Part shown: positions 25,244 to 33,352 of the stretch, piece after piece | Numbering within the stretch: position 1 is the first letter of the stretch | Layout of the letters: every line of letters starts with the position of its first letter | NCBI RefSeq assembly: GCF_028679125.1 | Contig: NZ_JAJRCG010000006.1 | Span: forward strand, 1-64,000 | Source of the DNA: Methanoregula sp. | GTDB taxonomy: Archaea > Halobacteriota > Methanomicrobia > Methanomicrobiales > Methanospirillaceae | Direction: 5' to 3' | DNA: 64,000 nt | Program-made: the position numbers and the translations under genes | The notes under the pieces: generated by a model | Database searches by the model: none | Told to the model about the DNA's origin: nothing | Seen by the model: the letters and a program-made list of their open reading frames with translations, nothing else

Positions 25244-26435
25244 TGCAGCCACCTTCCTTTTTGCCCTTATACAAGGGTGACATCTCCCGCAGGCGGGATA
25301 CCACCTTGGGTAATTCTTCGAGCACGAAATCCACGTCCGCGTCCGTGTTCGCATCCCCCAGCGTCAGCCGGAGCGACCCGTGAGAGATCTCAACCGGCAG
25401 GCCGGTTGCGAGCAGGACATGCGACGGTTCGAGCGAACCGGATGTGCAGGCGCTGCCGGTCGAGGCACAGATCCCTTCGTCATCCAGCCAGAGGAGCATC
25501 GATTCGCCCTCGATGAACTCGAAACTGATGTTGATATTGCCGGGCAGGCGTTTCTCCGGGTGCCCGTTGAGATAGGCATGCGGGATCTTCGCCATGATCC
25601 CCGAGAGGAGCCGGTCGCGGAGGGCACGGATACGCTTGTTGTGTCCTTCGATGTCAGCAGTTGCCAGCTCGATCGCCTTGCCGAGCCCGACAATCCCGGC
25701 GATATTCTCTGTTCCCGCCCGGCGCCGCCGCTCCTGGCCGCCGCCATGGATCAGGTTGTCGATCTTCGTCCCTTTCCGGATATAGAGAACGCCTACGCCT
25801 TTTGGGCCATAGAACTTGTGGGCGGAGAGGGAGAGCAGGTCGATGTTCTGGGCCTTTACATCGATCGGGACATTGCCGATTGCCTGCACGGCATCGGTGT
25901 GGAACGGGATCCTGTGCTTTCGTGCGATTGCACCGAGTTCGGCGATGGGCTCGATCGTGCCGATCTCGTTGTTGGCATACATGATCGTAATGAGGATCGT
26001 CTTGTCGGTGATCGCCCGTTCGAGCTCGGTCGGGTCCACGAGGCCGTACTTGTCAACCGGGAGGTACGTGATCTCGAACCCCTCTTTTGCCAGGTACTCG
26101 CAGGTGTGGATGACTGCGTGGTGTTCGATCTTCGTGGTGATGATGTGGTTGCCCTTCTTCCCGTTCGCGTACGCGATACCCTTGATCGCCCAGTTGTCGG
26201 ACTCGCTCCCGCAGGAGGTGAAGTAGACCTCATCCGGTTCGGCGCCAAGGGCCTTTGCTGCCTGTGCCCGGGCCGTATCGATCGCTTTCTTCGAGTCTCC
26301 GGCAAGGTGGTAGATGGACGAGGGGTTGCCAAAATGTTCGGTGAAATAGGGGATCATAGCATCGAGTACGTCCTTCCTGACGTACGTGGTCGCGGAATGA
26401 TCCATGTAGACTGTGCGTTTCTCTCCCATGCTCAT
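25233..26435 (-). CDS. Cysteine desulfurase, NifS/IscS type
   Basis: 400 aa from ATG at 26435 (MSMGEKRTVYMDHSATTYV); the frame is open further upstream but the conserved domain begins here. Pyridoxal-phosphate motifs: KIEHHAVIHTCEYL, SLSAHKFYGPKGVGVLYIR containing the Schiff-base Lys, and GICASTGSACTSGSLEPSHVL with the active-site Cys. It makes persulfide from cysteine and delivers it to IscU; in this neighbourhood the carriers MoaD and the ThiS-like protein may also be served. Divergent from the HTH gene at 26626 across a palindrome-rich spacer. Confidence 0.93.
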   Translation of the reverse strand: MSMGEKRTVYMDHSATTYVRKDVLDAMIPYFTEHFGNPSSIYHLAGDSKKAIDTARAQAAKALGAEPDEVYFTSCGSESDNWAIKGIAYANGKKGNHIITTKIEHHAVIHTCEYLAKEGFEITYLPVDKYGLVDPTELERAITDKTILITIMYANNEIGTIEPIAELGAIARKHRIPFHTDAVQAIGNVPIDVKAQNIDLLSLSAHKFYGPKGVGVLYIRKGTKIDNLIHGGGQERRRRAGTENIAGIVGLGKAIELATADIEGHNKRIRALRDRLLSGIMAKIPHAYLNGHPEKRLPGNINISFEFIEGESMLLWLDDEGICASTGSACTSGSLEPSHVLLATGLPVEISHGSLRLTLGDANTDADVDFVLEELPKVVSRLREMSPLYKGKKEGGCNVQ

Positions 26436-26563
26436 CACGGTTACCTGAATATGTGCGCTGGTCGTCTGATTATTCTTTCCATAATGGAACGGGGCTGCAC
26501 CGTGCAAAACCGGTGCCGGCAACCTTCCGTATCAGGAGTAAATTATATGTGCTGACACAACCA

Positions 26564-26579
26564 ATTCACAATTGTGAAT
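26564..26579. promoter_or_regulatory. 16-bp perfect palindrome in divergent promoter region
   Basis: ATTCACAATTGTGAAT lies between the cysteine desulfurase gene and the HTH gene. Wider inverted repeats surround it or lie nearby: ACACAACC (26555-26562) with GGTTGTGT (26614-26621), and TTATGT (26588) with ACATAA (26607). A minus-strand CATATAATT at about 26545 could be the TATA box for the desulfurase unit. Likely operator for the adjacent regulator. Confidence 0.6.
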
Positions 26580-26625
26580 ACAATCTCTTATGTCAGATAT
26601 GTAACAACATAAAGGTTGTGTTGTG

Positions 26626-26970
26626 ATGGAAGCTCCGTGTCAGAAGATCGTATGGGACGTCCTGCCGGCCATCCGTGCCGCCATCGCGGTGGAGCTGGTC
26701 CGGTGCGGCGTATCCCAGGTGGAAGCCGCGAGGATGCTTGAGATAGCGCCCTCAGCGGTATCGCAGTACCTGTCGGGAAAACGCGGGTACCGGATAGAAT
26801 TTGAGAACGATGTGAAGCACTCCATCGAGCTGCTGGCGCAGGACTTAAAAGAGGGAAAGAACCTCAACCTTGTCCAGCGCACCTGCGACATCTGCCACCA
26901 GCTTCGCGAAGGGGAAGAGAACCAGTGCGGCGGTTCCGCTGCCTCCTCCCACGAGCGGTGCGGTTCGTAA
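26626..26970 (+). CDS. HTH (XRE-like) transcriptional regulator with cysteine-rich tail
   Basis: 114 aa from ATG at 26626. The middle (about 25-55), VELVRCGVSQVEAARMLEIAPSAVSQYLSGKRGYRI, is a clear XRE-type helix-turn-helix of the COG2522 kind found in archaea. After a short linker comes a tail with CDICHQL and two more cysteines (NQCGG and ERCGS), four in total, arranged as CxxC plus two singles. The site could hold an iron-sulfur cluster or zinc. It is divergent from the desulfurase-iscU unit and upstream of larE, so it may regulate cluster or sulfur metabolism; that is inference. Confidence 0.82.
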   Translation: MEAPCQKIVWDVLPAIRAAIAVELVRCGVSQVEAARMLEIAPSAVSQYLSGKRGYRIEFENDVKHSIELLAQDLKEGKNLNLVQRTCDICHQLREGEENQCGGSAASSHERCGS

Positions 26971-26996
26971 CATCATCTAATCCCGTTTTTTCGTTT

Positions 26997-27806
26997 ATGA
27001 TGACCATGAGTATTTCCGGGAAGAAACAGGCGCTTCTGGAGAATATCCGGAACCATGGCTCCATGCTGGTCGCATTCTCCGGCGGAACCGACAGCACGCT
27101 CCTTGCAGCCCTTGCTCGCGAGGCAATGGGAAAGAAGAGCCATTGTGTCCTCCTCGACAGCCCCGTGGTCCCCCGGGCCGCGGTGGAGCAGGCAAAGCAG
27201 ATCGCAGCAGACCTCGGGCTCACTCTGGATATTATTCCCGTTCCCCACCTTGAGGACGGGAACTTCTGCAGCAACCCGGAGAACCGCTGTTATCACTGCA
27301 AGAAGATCTCGGCCATACACCTCAAAAAACGGGCGGGGGAACTCGGCCTTACCTGCATTGCGGATGGCATGAATGTCTCGGATACGAACGAGCACCGGCC
27401 GGGGCTTGTCGCATCCAATGAGGAGGGAATCCTCCACCCGTTCATCGAGACCGGGTGCACGAAACAGGACATCCGGGAGATCGCCCGGGAGATGGGCCTC
27501 TCGGTCTGGAGGAAGCCCTCGGCAGCCTGCCTCTCCTCCCGTATCCCGTACGGCGACCCGATCACCACGGAGAACCTCTCTATGATCGAGGAGGCCGAGG
27601 CATTCCTGGAAGCCAGGGGGTTCGGCCAGCTCCGTGTCCGGCTGCATGGGAACATTGCACGGATAGAAGTACATAAAGAGGATATGGGCAGAATACTGGA
27701 ACAGAAAGATGCCGTGACAAAAAAACTCCGGTCCCTCGGGTTCGCGTATGTCACGCTCGATCTCACAGGCTACCGCACCGGCAGCATGGACGAGGTGCTG
27801 AAATGA
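26997..27806 (+). CDS. larE: LarE-family ATP-dependent sulfur transferase
   Basis: 269 aa from ATG at 26997 (further in-frame ATGs at 27000 and 27006). PP-loop MLVAFSGGTDSTLLA, CYHCKK, then KPSAACLSSRIPYG; in Lactobacillus LarE the Cys in the matching ACLxSR segment is the sacrificial sulfur donor. LarE makes the nickel-pincer cofactor precursor. Cluster-type LarE homologs instead use three cysteines; here CYHC is present as well, so both modes are open. It sits between the HTH gene and fdhD and overlaps fdhD by 4 bp. No larB, larC or larA is visible in the window. Confidence 0.85.
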   Translation: MMTMSISGKKQALLENIRNHGSMLVAFSGGTDSTLLAALAREAMGKKSHCVLLDSPVVPRAAVEQAKQIAADLGLTLDIIPVPHLEDGNFCSNPENRCYHCKKISAIHLKKRAGELGLTCIADGMNVSDTNEHRPGLVASNEEGILHPFIETGCTKQDIREIAREMGLSVWRKPSAACLSSRIPYGDPITTENLSMIEEAEAFLEARGFGQLRVRLHGNIARIEVHKEDMGRILEQKDAVTKKLRSLGFAYVTLDLTGYRTGSMDEVLK

Positions 27807-28621
27807 GCCGGCCAACCGGTTCCCCCGGAGATCATGAGAAAACGGGCGTCACCATGTTCAAGAGACTTCCCTGTATCAAGGTCGATGGCGAGACAACGAA
27901 AAAAGACCTCCACGAAGTGATCGAGGAGGTACCCCTGGCCCTTTTCGTGAACGGCCGGCACGCGATGACCGCGATGATGAGCCCGGTGCAGCTCGAGGAC
28001 TTCGTGACCGGCTACCTCTTCACCGAGCAGATCATCAAGGGAGTGGACGAGATCGAGTCGATCAAGATCGACAAGAACCGGATGAGCGTCATAACGAAGA
28101 ACCTCTTCAAGGTGCTGGGCCCGAAAAAGACGATCCTATCAGGATGCGGAGGGAGCACATCCTATATCGACACCGAAAAACTCCCGAAGATCCAGTCCGG
28201 TTACGCGATCAGTACCGCGAATATCTGGACTTCGGTCAAGGCCGTGCTGAACTCCGAACTCCATATAACAACCGGGGGAATCCATATCGTGGCACTGCTG
28301 GACAAGGAGAAGGTGATCGCGGTCTCCGAGGACATCGGGCGGCACAACGCGCTCGACCGGGTGATCGGGTATGCCCTCCGCAACAAAATCGACCTTTCCA
28401 GGACCTACGTCATCGTCTCCGGGCGGATCTCCTCCGAGATGGTGCGCAAGTGCCTGATCGCGAACATCCCCATCATCGTCTCCCGCGGGGCAACCACCAC
28501 GCTCGCTGTTGAAACCGCAGAAAATACCGGCCTTACCGTGGTCGGGTTTGCGCGGGGCGGCAAGATGGTCATCTACACCCACGCGGAACGCATTGAGGGC
28601 GCTGCACCCGTCCCCCGGTGA
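27803..28621 (+). CDS. fdhD: Formate dehydrogenase accessory sulfurtransferase FdhD
   Basis: 272 aa (a shorter start at 27854 is possible). Core motifs: EEVPLALFVNGRHAMTAMMSP, FVTGYLFTEQIIKG, ILSGCGGSTSY, EDIGRHNALDRVIGYAL and GRISSEMVRKCLIANIPIIVSRGATT. FdhD passes sulfur from a desulfurase to the Mo/W-bisPGD cofactor of formate dehydrogenase. In E. coli two cysteines occur in the loop; here the second is serine (SGCGGS). It is translationally coupled to larE and convergent with the thiolase at 28622 with no gap. Confidence 0.9.
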   Translation: MSRPTGSPGDHEKTGVTMFKRLPCIKVDGETTKKDLHEVIEEVPLALFVNGRHAMTAMMSPVQLEDFVTGYLFTEQIIKGVDEIESIKIDKNRMSVITKNLFKVLGPKKTILSGCGGSTSYIDTEKLPKIQSGYAISTANIWTSVKAVLNSELHITTGGIHIVALLDKEKVIAVSEDIGRHNALDRVIGYALRNKIDLSRTYVIVSGRISSEMVRKCLIANIPIIVSRGATTTLAVETAENTGLTVVGFARGGKMVIYTHAERIEGAAPVPR

Positions 28622-29554
28622 TTATTTTTTCAGGGTTTTCTTCAACTGGCAGAGCTGGCAGATTGCCCCGCTGCACGGGTCGCCGCACTCAGCACAGGGA
28701 CGAATCGCTTCCTCTTCCAGCCTGCCGGCGCACTGCACCTCGATCTTCGCCTTGCTCTCCATCAGGTGCAGCATCGTGCCCGGGTGCTTTGATTCAAGCG
28801 TTGCCAGCATGCCCCGCACCTCTCCGCGAAGGGCGTGGACCGCATACGGGCATTCGGGAAGGTCCGGCCATGCCCCATGCAGCATGAGGTACACGGCAAT
28901 CTCCTTCTCCGAGACAAACATGAGTGGTTTGATGCGGGGGATGAACCTCCCCTGCGAATCGCTGCCGGAGTCCCGCACGAGCCGGGGCAGGTCGCCCCGG
29001 AGCACGTTCATGAAGACCGACTGGGCTTCATCGTCAAGATTGTGCCCGGTGGCAAGTTTTGTTGCCCCGGTCCGCTCTGCTGCAACATTGAGCGCCTTCC
29101 GCCGCAGGATCCCGCAGACGCTGCATGCCTCGGGCTCCCTTCCGTTGAGGAAGGCATCGAGCGTTCCCCCGAAGAGTTCCGTAAAAGAGACCGTTGAATG
29201 GGAGAGCCCGTACTTCGCCACCAGATCGTCCGCGGACCGGATAGTATCCTCGCGGTACCCGTGAATTCCCTCATCAATGGTGATAGCAGAAAGGCGGACT
29301 GATTCCCACGAGGGCAGGAGGCGGGCAAGGATCATCAGGAGGGCAGTACTGTCCTTACCCCCACTGAGGGCAATGACCACATGATCGCCCGGCACGATCA
29401 GGTTCCGGGAGCGGATGGTTTCTGCAACGCGCTCTTCGATACCAGCGATGAAATGCCCGCGGCAGAGGTGACGGCCCGTCATCCGGTCATGAAAAACAGC
29501 CGGCTCATCGCAGAGCGAGCACCGGGGCGTTTTCACCGGAACATCAGGAGCCAC
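28622..29554 (-). CDS. TtuA/Ncs6-family tRNA 2-thiolation protein
   Basis: 310 aa from GTG at 29554, preceded by GGGGGATGA. The family layout is intact: N-terminal zinc pair CSLC with CRGHF, PP-loop VIALSGGKDSTALL, catalytic/cluster cysteines in ACSVCGILRRKALN and in ECPYA, and a C-terminal zinc group CAECGDPCSGAICQLCQ. These enzymes use ATP and a sulfur carrier to thiolate a tRNA uridine, in archaea through an iron-sulfur cluster. It lies 4 bp downstream of the ubiquitin-like gene, its expected carrier. Confidence 0.88.
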   Translation of the reverse strand: MAPDVPVKTPRCSLCDEPAVFHDRMTGRHLCRGHFIAGIEERVAETIRSRNLIVPGDHVVIALSGGKDSTALLMILARLLPSWESVRLSAITIDEGIHGYREDTIRSADDLVAKYGLSHSTVSFTELFGGTLDAFLNGREPEACSVCGILRRKALNVAAERTGATKLATGHNLDDEAQSVFMNVLRGDLPRLVRDSGSDSQGRFIPRIKPLMFVSEKEIAVYLMLHGAWPDLPECPYAVHALRGEVRGMLATLESKHPGTMLHLMESKAKIEVQCAGRLEEEAIRPCAECGDPCSGAICQLCQLKKTLKK

Positions 29555-29558
29555 AATC

Positions 29559-29753
29559 TCATCCCCCGTGGGCGATCCGGATGATCCGGACCTCGTCACT
29601 GTTCTCCACGAGGGCATCTTCCGTAACAAGCGTCCCGTTCCGTGCAACGATCACCCCGATGGGATCGATCCCGAGATCCCGCAGGAGCGCTTCCACGGTT
29701 ACGGAACCCGCATCTGCCTCGCGGCAGCTCTTGTCCGGAAGGAAGATCTTCAT
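29559..29753 (-). CDS. Ubiquitin-like sulfur carrier (ThiS/TtuB/SAMP-like)
   Basis: 64 aa. MKIFLPDKSCREADAGSVTV, ALLRDLGIDPIGVIVARNGTLV and DEVRIIRIAHGG give the ThiS-like beta-grasp fold with the terminal Gly-Gly. It is adenylated by an E1-like enzyme (the one at 23953 is the nearest candidate) and carries sulfur to the thiolase encoded just downstream. Pairing with a TtuA-type gene rather than thiamin genes favours tRNA thiolation. Confidence 0.88.
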   Translation of the reverse strand: MKIFLPDKSCREADAGSVTVEALLRDLGIDPIGVIVARNGTLVTEDALVENSDEVRIIRIAHGG

Positions 29754-29857
29754 AGCCTGATGTAGGTACTGGGTGGGCTGTATGCATAAATATCCGGTCC
29801 AAAGATCCCCGGGAGCGTCGGTTTAATAAAAACCTGCGATGAACAGGATACAGGAAT

Positions 29858-30778
29858 ATGGACAGGATGGCTGGCACTGCGCAGATCATTGACGATATCC
29901 GGCAGCTCAAAGCGGAGCGCGATGCAATCCTCCTTGTCCACAACTACCAGCCGGATGAGATCCAGGATCTCGCGGATCTCACCGGCGATTCCCTGGAACT
30001 CTCGCGGGCGGCAGCAACAATGGAGGGCGAGGTCATCGTCTTCTGCGGTGTGGACTTCATGGCCGAGACCGCGGCGATCCTCTCTCCCAAAAAGACCGTC
30101 CTGCTCCCCGCGGAAGATGCCTGCTGCCCCATGGCGCAGATGATCACGGCCGCCGAACTGAACCTTGCAAAGGAACGGTACCCCGATGCAGCCGTGGTCT
30201 GCTACGTAAACACGAGTGCCGAAGTCAAGGCCGGGAGCGACATCTGCTGCACGTCCGCAAACGCGGTGAAAGTGGTCAACTCCGTGAAGGAGGACACCAT
30301 CATCTTTGTTCCCGACCGGAACCTCGGGCAGTACGCCCAGCGGTTCACGAAGAAGAAGATCCTCCCGTGGGAAGGGTTCTGTATCGTCCACGACCGGATC
30401 ACCCCGACACAGGTAAAGGCCGCACGGGCAGCCCACCCGGATGCCGAGGTGCTCGTGCACCCGGAGTGCCGGCCGGAGGTCATCGATCTCGCGAACCATG
30501 TGGCCAGCACCTCCGGCATAATCCGGGAGGTTGCCACCTCAGCGAAGAAGGAGTTCATCATCGGGACAGAGGTCGGTATCCTGCACCGGCTCAAAAAAGA
30601 GTGCCCGGGCAAGTCCTGTTACCCGCTCGCTTCCGGGGCGATCTGCCGGAACATGAAGAAGACGAGCCTTGAGAAGGTGCGGGACTCCCTTGCAACCCTC
30701 AAACCCCGGATCACCGTGCCGGATGATATTGCCGCACGGGCCCGTACCGCCATCGAACGGATGCTCGCCCTGCCATGA
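29858..30778 (+). CDS. nadA: Quinolinate synthase NadA
   Basis: 306 aa, normal length. Characteristic blocks are AILLVHNYQPDEIQDLAD, GDSLELSR, VIVFCGVDFMAETA, EDACCPMAQMI, YVNTSAEVKAGSDICCTSANAV, HPECRPEV and SCYPLASGAICRNMKK; the cluster cysteines lie in DACCPM, HPEC and the last block (GAIC). It condenses iminoaspartate with dihydroxyacetone phosphate to quinolinate using a [4Fe-4S] cluster, the first steps of NAD synthesis. The expected partner (nadB or aspartate dehydrogenase) is not in the window. Divergent from the ThiS-like gene. Confidence 0.93.
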   Translation: MDRMAGTAQIIDDIRQLKAERDAILLVHNYQPDEIQDLADLTGDSLELSRAAATMEGEVIVFCGVDFMAETAAILSPKKTVLLPAEDACCPMAQMITAAELNLAKERYPDAAVVCYVNTSAEVKAGSDICCTSANAVKVVNSVKEDTIIFVPDRNLGQYAQRFTKKKILPWEGFCIVHDRITPTQVKAARAAHPDAEVLVHPECRPEVIDLANHVASTSGIIREVATSAKKEFIIGTEVGILHRLKKECPGKSCYPLASGAICRNMKKTSLEKVRDSLATLKPRITVPDDIAARARTAIERMLALP

Positions 30779-30841
30779 AAATGGCATATATTTATACAAA
30801 CATATATTATCCCTGACTGAAGATACTACGATTGATAAAGT

Positions 30842-31243
30842 ATGGACAATAGTAAAACGGCGGGGATAAAAGCAGGACGGTCACCACTCGCGCGGTTGGT
30901 GGTATTCATGGTTGCTCTGTCGGTTGCTGGAATTTTGTTGGTTGGAGCAACGTATGGGATCTCAGGAATCCCTCACCAGATGCAGGAATCCGCAGGCATA
31001 CCCGACGGGCAACAATGTCAGTGTTATATATTCGAGCATCAGCAGGATGGGAGCGGACTGGGCGTCCAGCACGCAGAGATAGGATCGCCAATAGAGTGCA
31101 CAATCCGCGGAGGCACGTGCGTTGAAGCACCAAGAAACAACCGGTTCGGCCTTACCGGGGTTGACATATATGATTGCATATTATACGGGTGGGTGTATAA
31201 CGCCTGCTGCTGGAACGGTTATCAGCACTGTGAGTTGGGATGA
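30842..31243 (+). CDS. Small secreted or anchored cysteine-rich protein
   Basis: 133 aa. A hydrophobic segment (LVVFMVALSVAGILLVGATYG, trimmed view) at residues 19-39 suggests export or anchoring. The outer part has nine cysteines, including QCQCYIF, YDCILYG and NACCWNGYQHC, consistent with several disulfides or a metal site. An A/T-rich TATA-like stretch (ACATATATTAT) is at 30800. No family recognised. Confidence 0.6.
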   Translation: MDNSKTAGIKAGRSPLARLVVFMVALSVAGILLVGATYGISGIPHQMQESAGIPDGQQCQCYIFEHQQDGSGLGVQHAEIGSPIECTIRGGTCVEAPRNNRFGLTGVDIYDCILYGWVYNACCWNGYQHCELG

Positions 31244-31492
31244 CAAAATCTCACATGACACCAACCGGGTTAAGGGCTCGCAACCTCTCATAAAAAGGGA
31301 CCCGGGTTCATGGTAAAAGCTGGGCATGCCATGGGAATCAGGTGTGAGATATTCACGCAGTACCCTCTCATACTATCAATGCCATCCGGCCAGCCGGACG
31401 CATGAAAAACCAACAGACTTTTCAGAACCGGTAAATGAGATATTGAAGTCGTTCCCTTCATTTTTTTGGTGAGGGTATTGTACCATTACCAG
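31244..31492. other. Intergenic region
   Basis: About 250 bp between the cysteine-rich gene and a minus-strand gene. No open frame, RNA gene or repeat was recognised. Confidence 0.5.
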
Positions 31493-31741
31493 TTATTTTC
31501 TCTCCTGCGCTTTCACCCGTGCCATGATCTTGTTGTATGTCTCCTCGCCCACGCACTCCTTTGCGTACTTGCACCACTGGACGCAGGAGATGGTATCGTT
31601 GTACACGACAAAACCGCAGGTGCTGCACGGTACCGATATATCGTTCGAGAAGAGTTCAACCTCCTCACCGCACTGCGGGCACTTCTTGATCGCGAGGGTG
31701 GGGGTGCGCAGGTTCGCTGCACCCGGGCAGTGATCGAGCAT
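31493..31741 (-). CDS. Small zinc-ribbon-like protein
   Basis: 82 aa. One zinc site is plain: CPQCGEEVELF with CSTCGFVVYN, a classic ribbon. A second cysteine group CVQWCKYAKEC follows, and an N-terminal DHCPG adds one more. It could bind zinc and a cluster. It lies 3 bp after the SRAP gene on the same strand, so it is probably cotranscribed with it. Function unknown. Confidence 0.72.
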   Translation of the reverse strand: MLDHCPGAANLRTPTLAIKKCPQCGEEVELFSNDISVPCSTCGFVVYNDTISCVQWCKYAKECVGEETYNKIMARVKAQERK

Positions 31742-31744
31742 GAT

Positions 31745-32443
31745 CTAGTCCGTCAGGTAGGTCTGCCTGCCGGCAGATGAAGGCAGCGGTCGTACCATCC
31801 GCTCGTCGTCCACGGCAGGATTATTCACAAAATCCGCAACCGGCATCCCCGCCATTGCCGAGTCAGAAAAGGGCGTAAGAATTTCCGCAAGGTTATCGGT
31901 GGTGAGTGGACCCTGCGAGAGCCAGCGGTCCTCCACTTCGCGGGAAAGGATCACCGGCATCCGGTCATGGACTTTGGCCATCAGGGCATTGGGCCGGCAG
32001 GTGATGATCGTATACGATGAGACCGTCTGACCGTCCGCTCCCTGCCACGAATCATACAACCCGGCAAAGGCAAAGAGCGGGCTCTCTGGCAGATGGAAGT
32101 AAAACGGGATCTTCCGCCTGCCTTCCGTCTTCCATTCAAAGAACCCTGAGGCAGGCACAAGGCAGCGCCCTGATTCGAGAAGGCGGCGGAACACCGGCTT
32201 CTCTGCAAGGCTCTCTGCCCGGGCATTGATCAGCCGTGGTGCAGCGGCACTCCCCGTTCTTCCCTGCGGCACGAGTCCCCAGGTCATGAGGGCAATCTCC
32301 GATCTTCCCCCGTTGCGGACAATGACCGGCAGCCCGCTCCCCGGCGCAATATTGAACCGCGAGCGGGCGCCGATCATCGGGTTGTGCACCCGGAAACGGT
32401 TGCCAAGATCATCGATACAGACAAGCGAGTACCTGCCGCACAT
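31745..32443 (-). CDS. SRAP-domain protein (HMCES/YedK-like)
   Basis: 232 aa from ATG at 32443, chosen because the catalytic Cys must be residue 2 (MCGRYSL); GGAGGAGGTG lies upstream. Other SRAP residues are visible: FNIAPGSGLPVI, MTWGLVP, LINARAESL, RCLVPASGFFEWK with the conserved Glu, and KVHDRMPVIL with the catalytic His. SRAP proteins covalently trap abasic sites in single-stranded DNA and shield them during replication. It is divergent from the PolB2 operon across 84 bp, which suggests a common role in damage tolerance. Confidence 0.92.
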   Translation of the reverse strand: MCGRYSLVCIDDLGNRFRVHNPMIGARSRFNIAPGSGLPVIVRNGGRSEIALMTWGLVPQGRTGSAAAPRLINARAESLAEKPVFRRLLESGRCLVPASGFFEWKTEGRRKIPFYFHLPESPLFAFAGLYDSWQGADGQTVSSYTIITCRPNALMAKVHDRMPVILSREVEDRWLSQGPLTTDNLAEILTPFSDSAMAGMPVADFVNNPAVDDERMVRPLPSSAGRQTYLTD

Positions 32444-32527
32444 CACAGTTCACTTCACCTCCTCCCGTTCATCAATCTTGCGATACATCCCGGGCACTTT
32501 CACCCCCCGCCAGCCTGAGCCTTATCC

Positions 32528-33082
32528 ATGCGGGTGCAGCAGCGATCCGGTGCCATGCTGATCGAACTCTCGCGGGGGATCACCCTCCAACCGGGCACGT
32601 TTACCGCCGTTATCGCACCGGAGAAGAAGATCCTCTCCGCGCTCAACAGCAACAGGGATCTCCAGCGCTTCCTCTTCCTCTACGTCAGCGGCAACTACTC
32701 GCGCATTCTCACCGGCATCAGCCGCACTTCGGGGAATTTCGAGACCCGCAGGCCATTTACCGCCGACCAGCTCCTGACCGTGATCCAGGAATCAGGCCAC
32801 ACGATCCTCTTTGTCGAGCACGACCCGACCCTCTTTGACGGGGCGGAGCGGCTCTATGACCCGGTTGCCTCGGCACTCCGTCAGGCAGGGAGGGAGTCCC
32901 TGGTGATCCTCTGGGCACCGGCAAGCGACCGCTCGTTTGCGGCACTGGCCCGGAGGGCAGACCGGATCATCGAGATCATTGCCGATAATACGGGTGACGC
33001 GGGGCACGGTATCCCCTCCCGCAGGTCATGCCGGGAACAGGGCAGGGCATCCGGGGCGCAGAGGACACTGGAGGTGTCCTGA
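32528..33082 (+). CDS. Probable inactivated RadA/RecA-like protein in the PolB2 operon
   Basis: 184 aa; an internal ATG at 32555 (MLIELSRGITL) is an alternative start. The text LSRGITLQPGTFTAVIAPEKKILSAL looks like the start of a RecA-type core in which the Walker A lysine/threonine pattern is lost. HTILFVEHDPTLFD resembles a Walker B strand, and SLVILWAPASDRSFAALARRADRIIEI resembles the following strands. It therefore reads as a RadA paralog without ATPase motifs. It is the first of three tightly packed genes ending with the PolB2-like gene. Assignment rests on visual similarity and context. Confidence 0.55.
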   Translation: MRVQQRSGAMLIELSRGITLQPGTFTAVIAPEKKILSALNSNRDLQRFLFLYVSGNYSRILTGISRTSGNFETRRPFTADQLLTVIQESGHTILFVEHDPTLFDGAERLYDPVASALRQAGRESLVILWAPASDRSFAALARRADRIIEIIADNTGDAGHGIPSRRSCREQGRASGAQRTLEVS

Positions 33083-33352
33083 ATGGGCAGGAGTTTTGTG
33101 AGTATACGGCAGGGAGTGAAGAGTATGACAGAACGCTGGACCCGGTCCCCACGGGCATGCAGGCAGGAAGATCAGGGGCACGTTGAGCACATCGCAACAT
33201 CTGCACGGAAACATTCGAGCGAGGCATTCTATGGCTGCAACGACCCGCTGGAGGCGGCGATCTTCTCGGCACTGGTCGAGATCGCACGGCAGCGTGCGGA
33301 GCGCTTTGTTGACGGAGAGACAGAGGGGGAGGTGCCCGGTGTGGATCCTTGA
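33083..33352 (+). CDS. Small protein of the PolB2 operon
   Basis: 89 aa; starts directly after the stop of the previous gene with GGAGGTG upstream (a start at 33125 is possible). The C-terminal half is helical: NDPLEAAIFSALVEIARQRAERFVDGE. It overlaps the polymerase gene by 14 bp and contains that gene's SD (GGGGGAGGTG). No family recognised. Coupling suggests a partner of the polymerase or the RadA-like protein. Confidence 0.68.
   Translation: MGRSFVSIRQGVKSMTERWTRSPRACRQEDQGHVEHIATSARKHSSEAFYGCNDPLEAAIFSALVEIARQRAERFVDGETEGEVPGVDP

Noticed and set aside
25380-26555. 391-codon plus-strand frame opposite the cysteine desulfurase
   Set aside because: Antisense to a gene with complete PLP motifs; no domain of its own.
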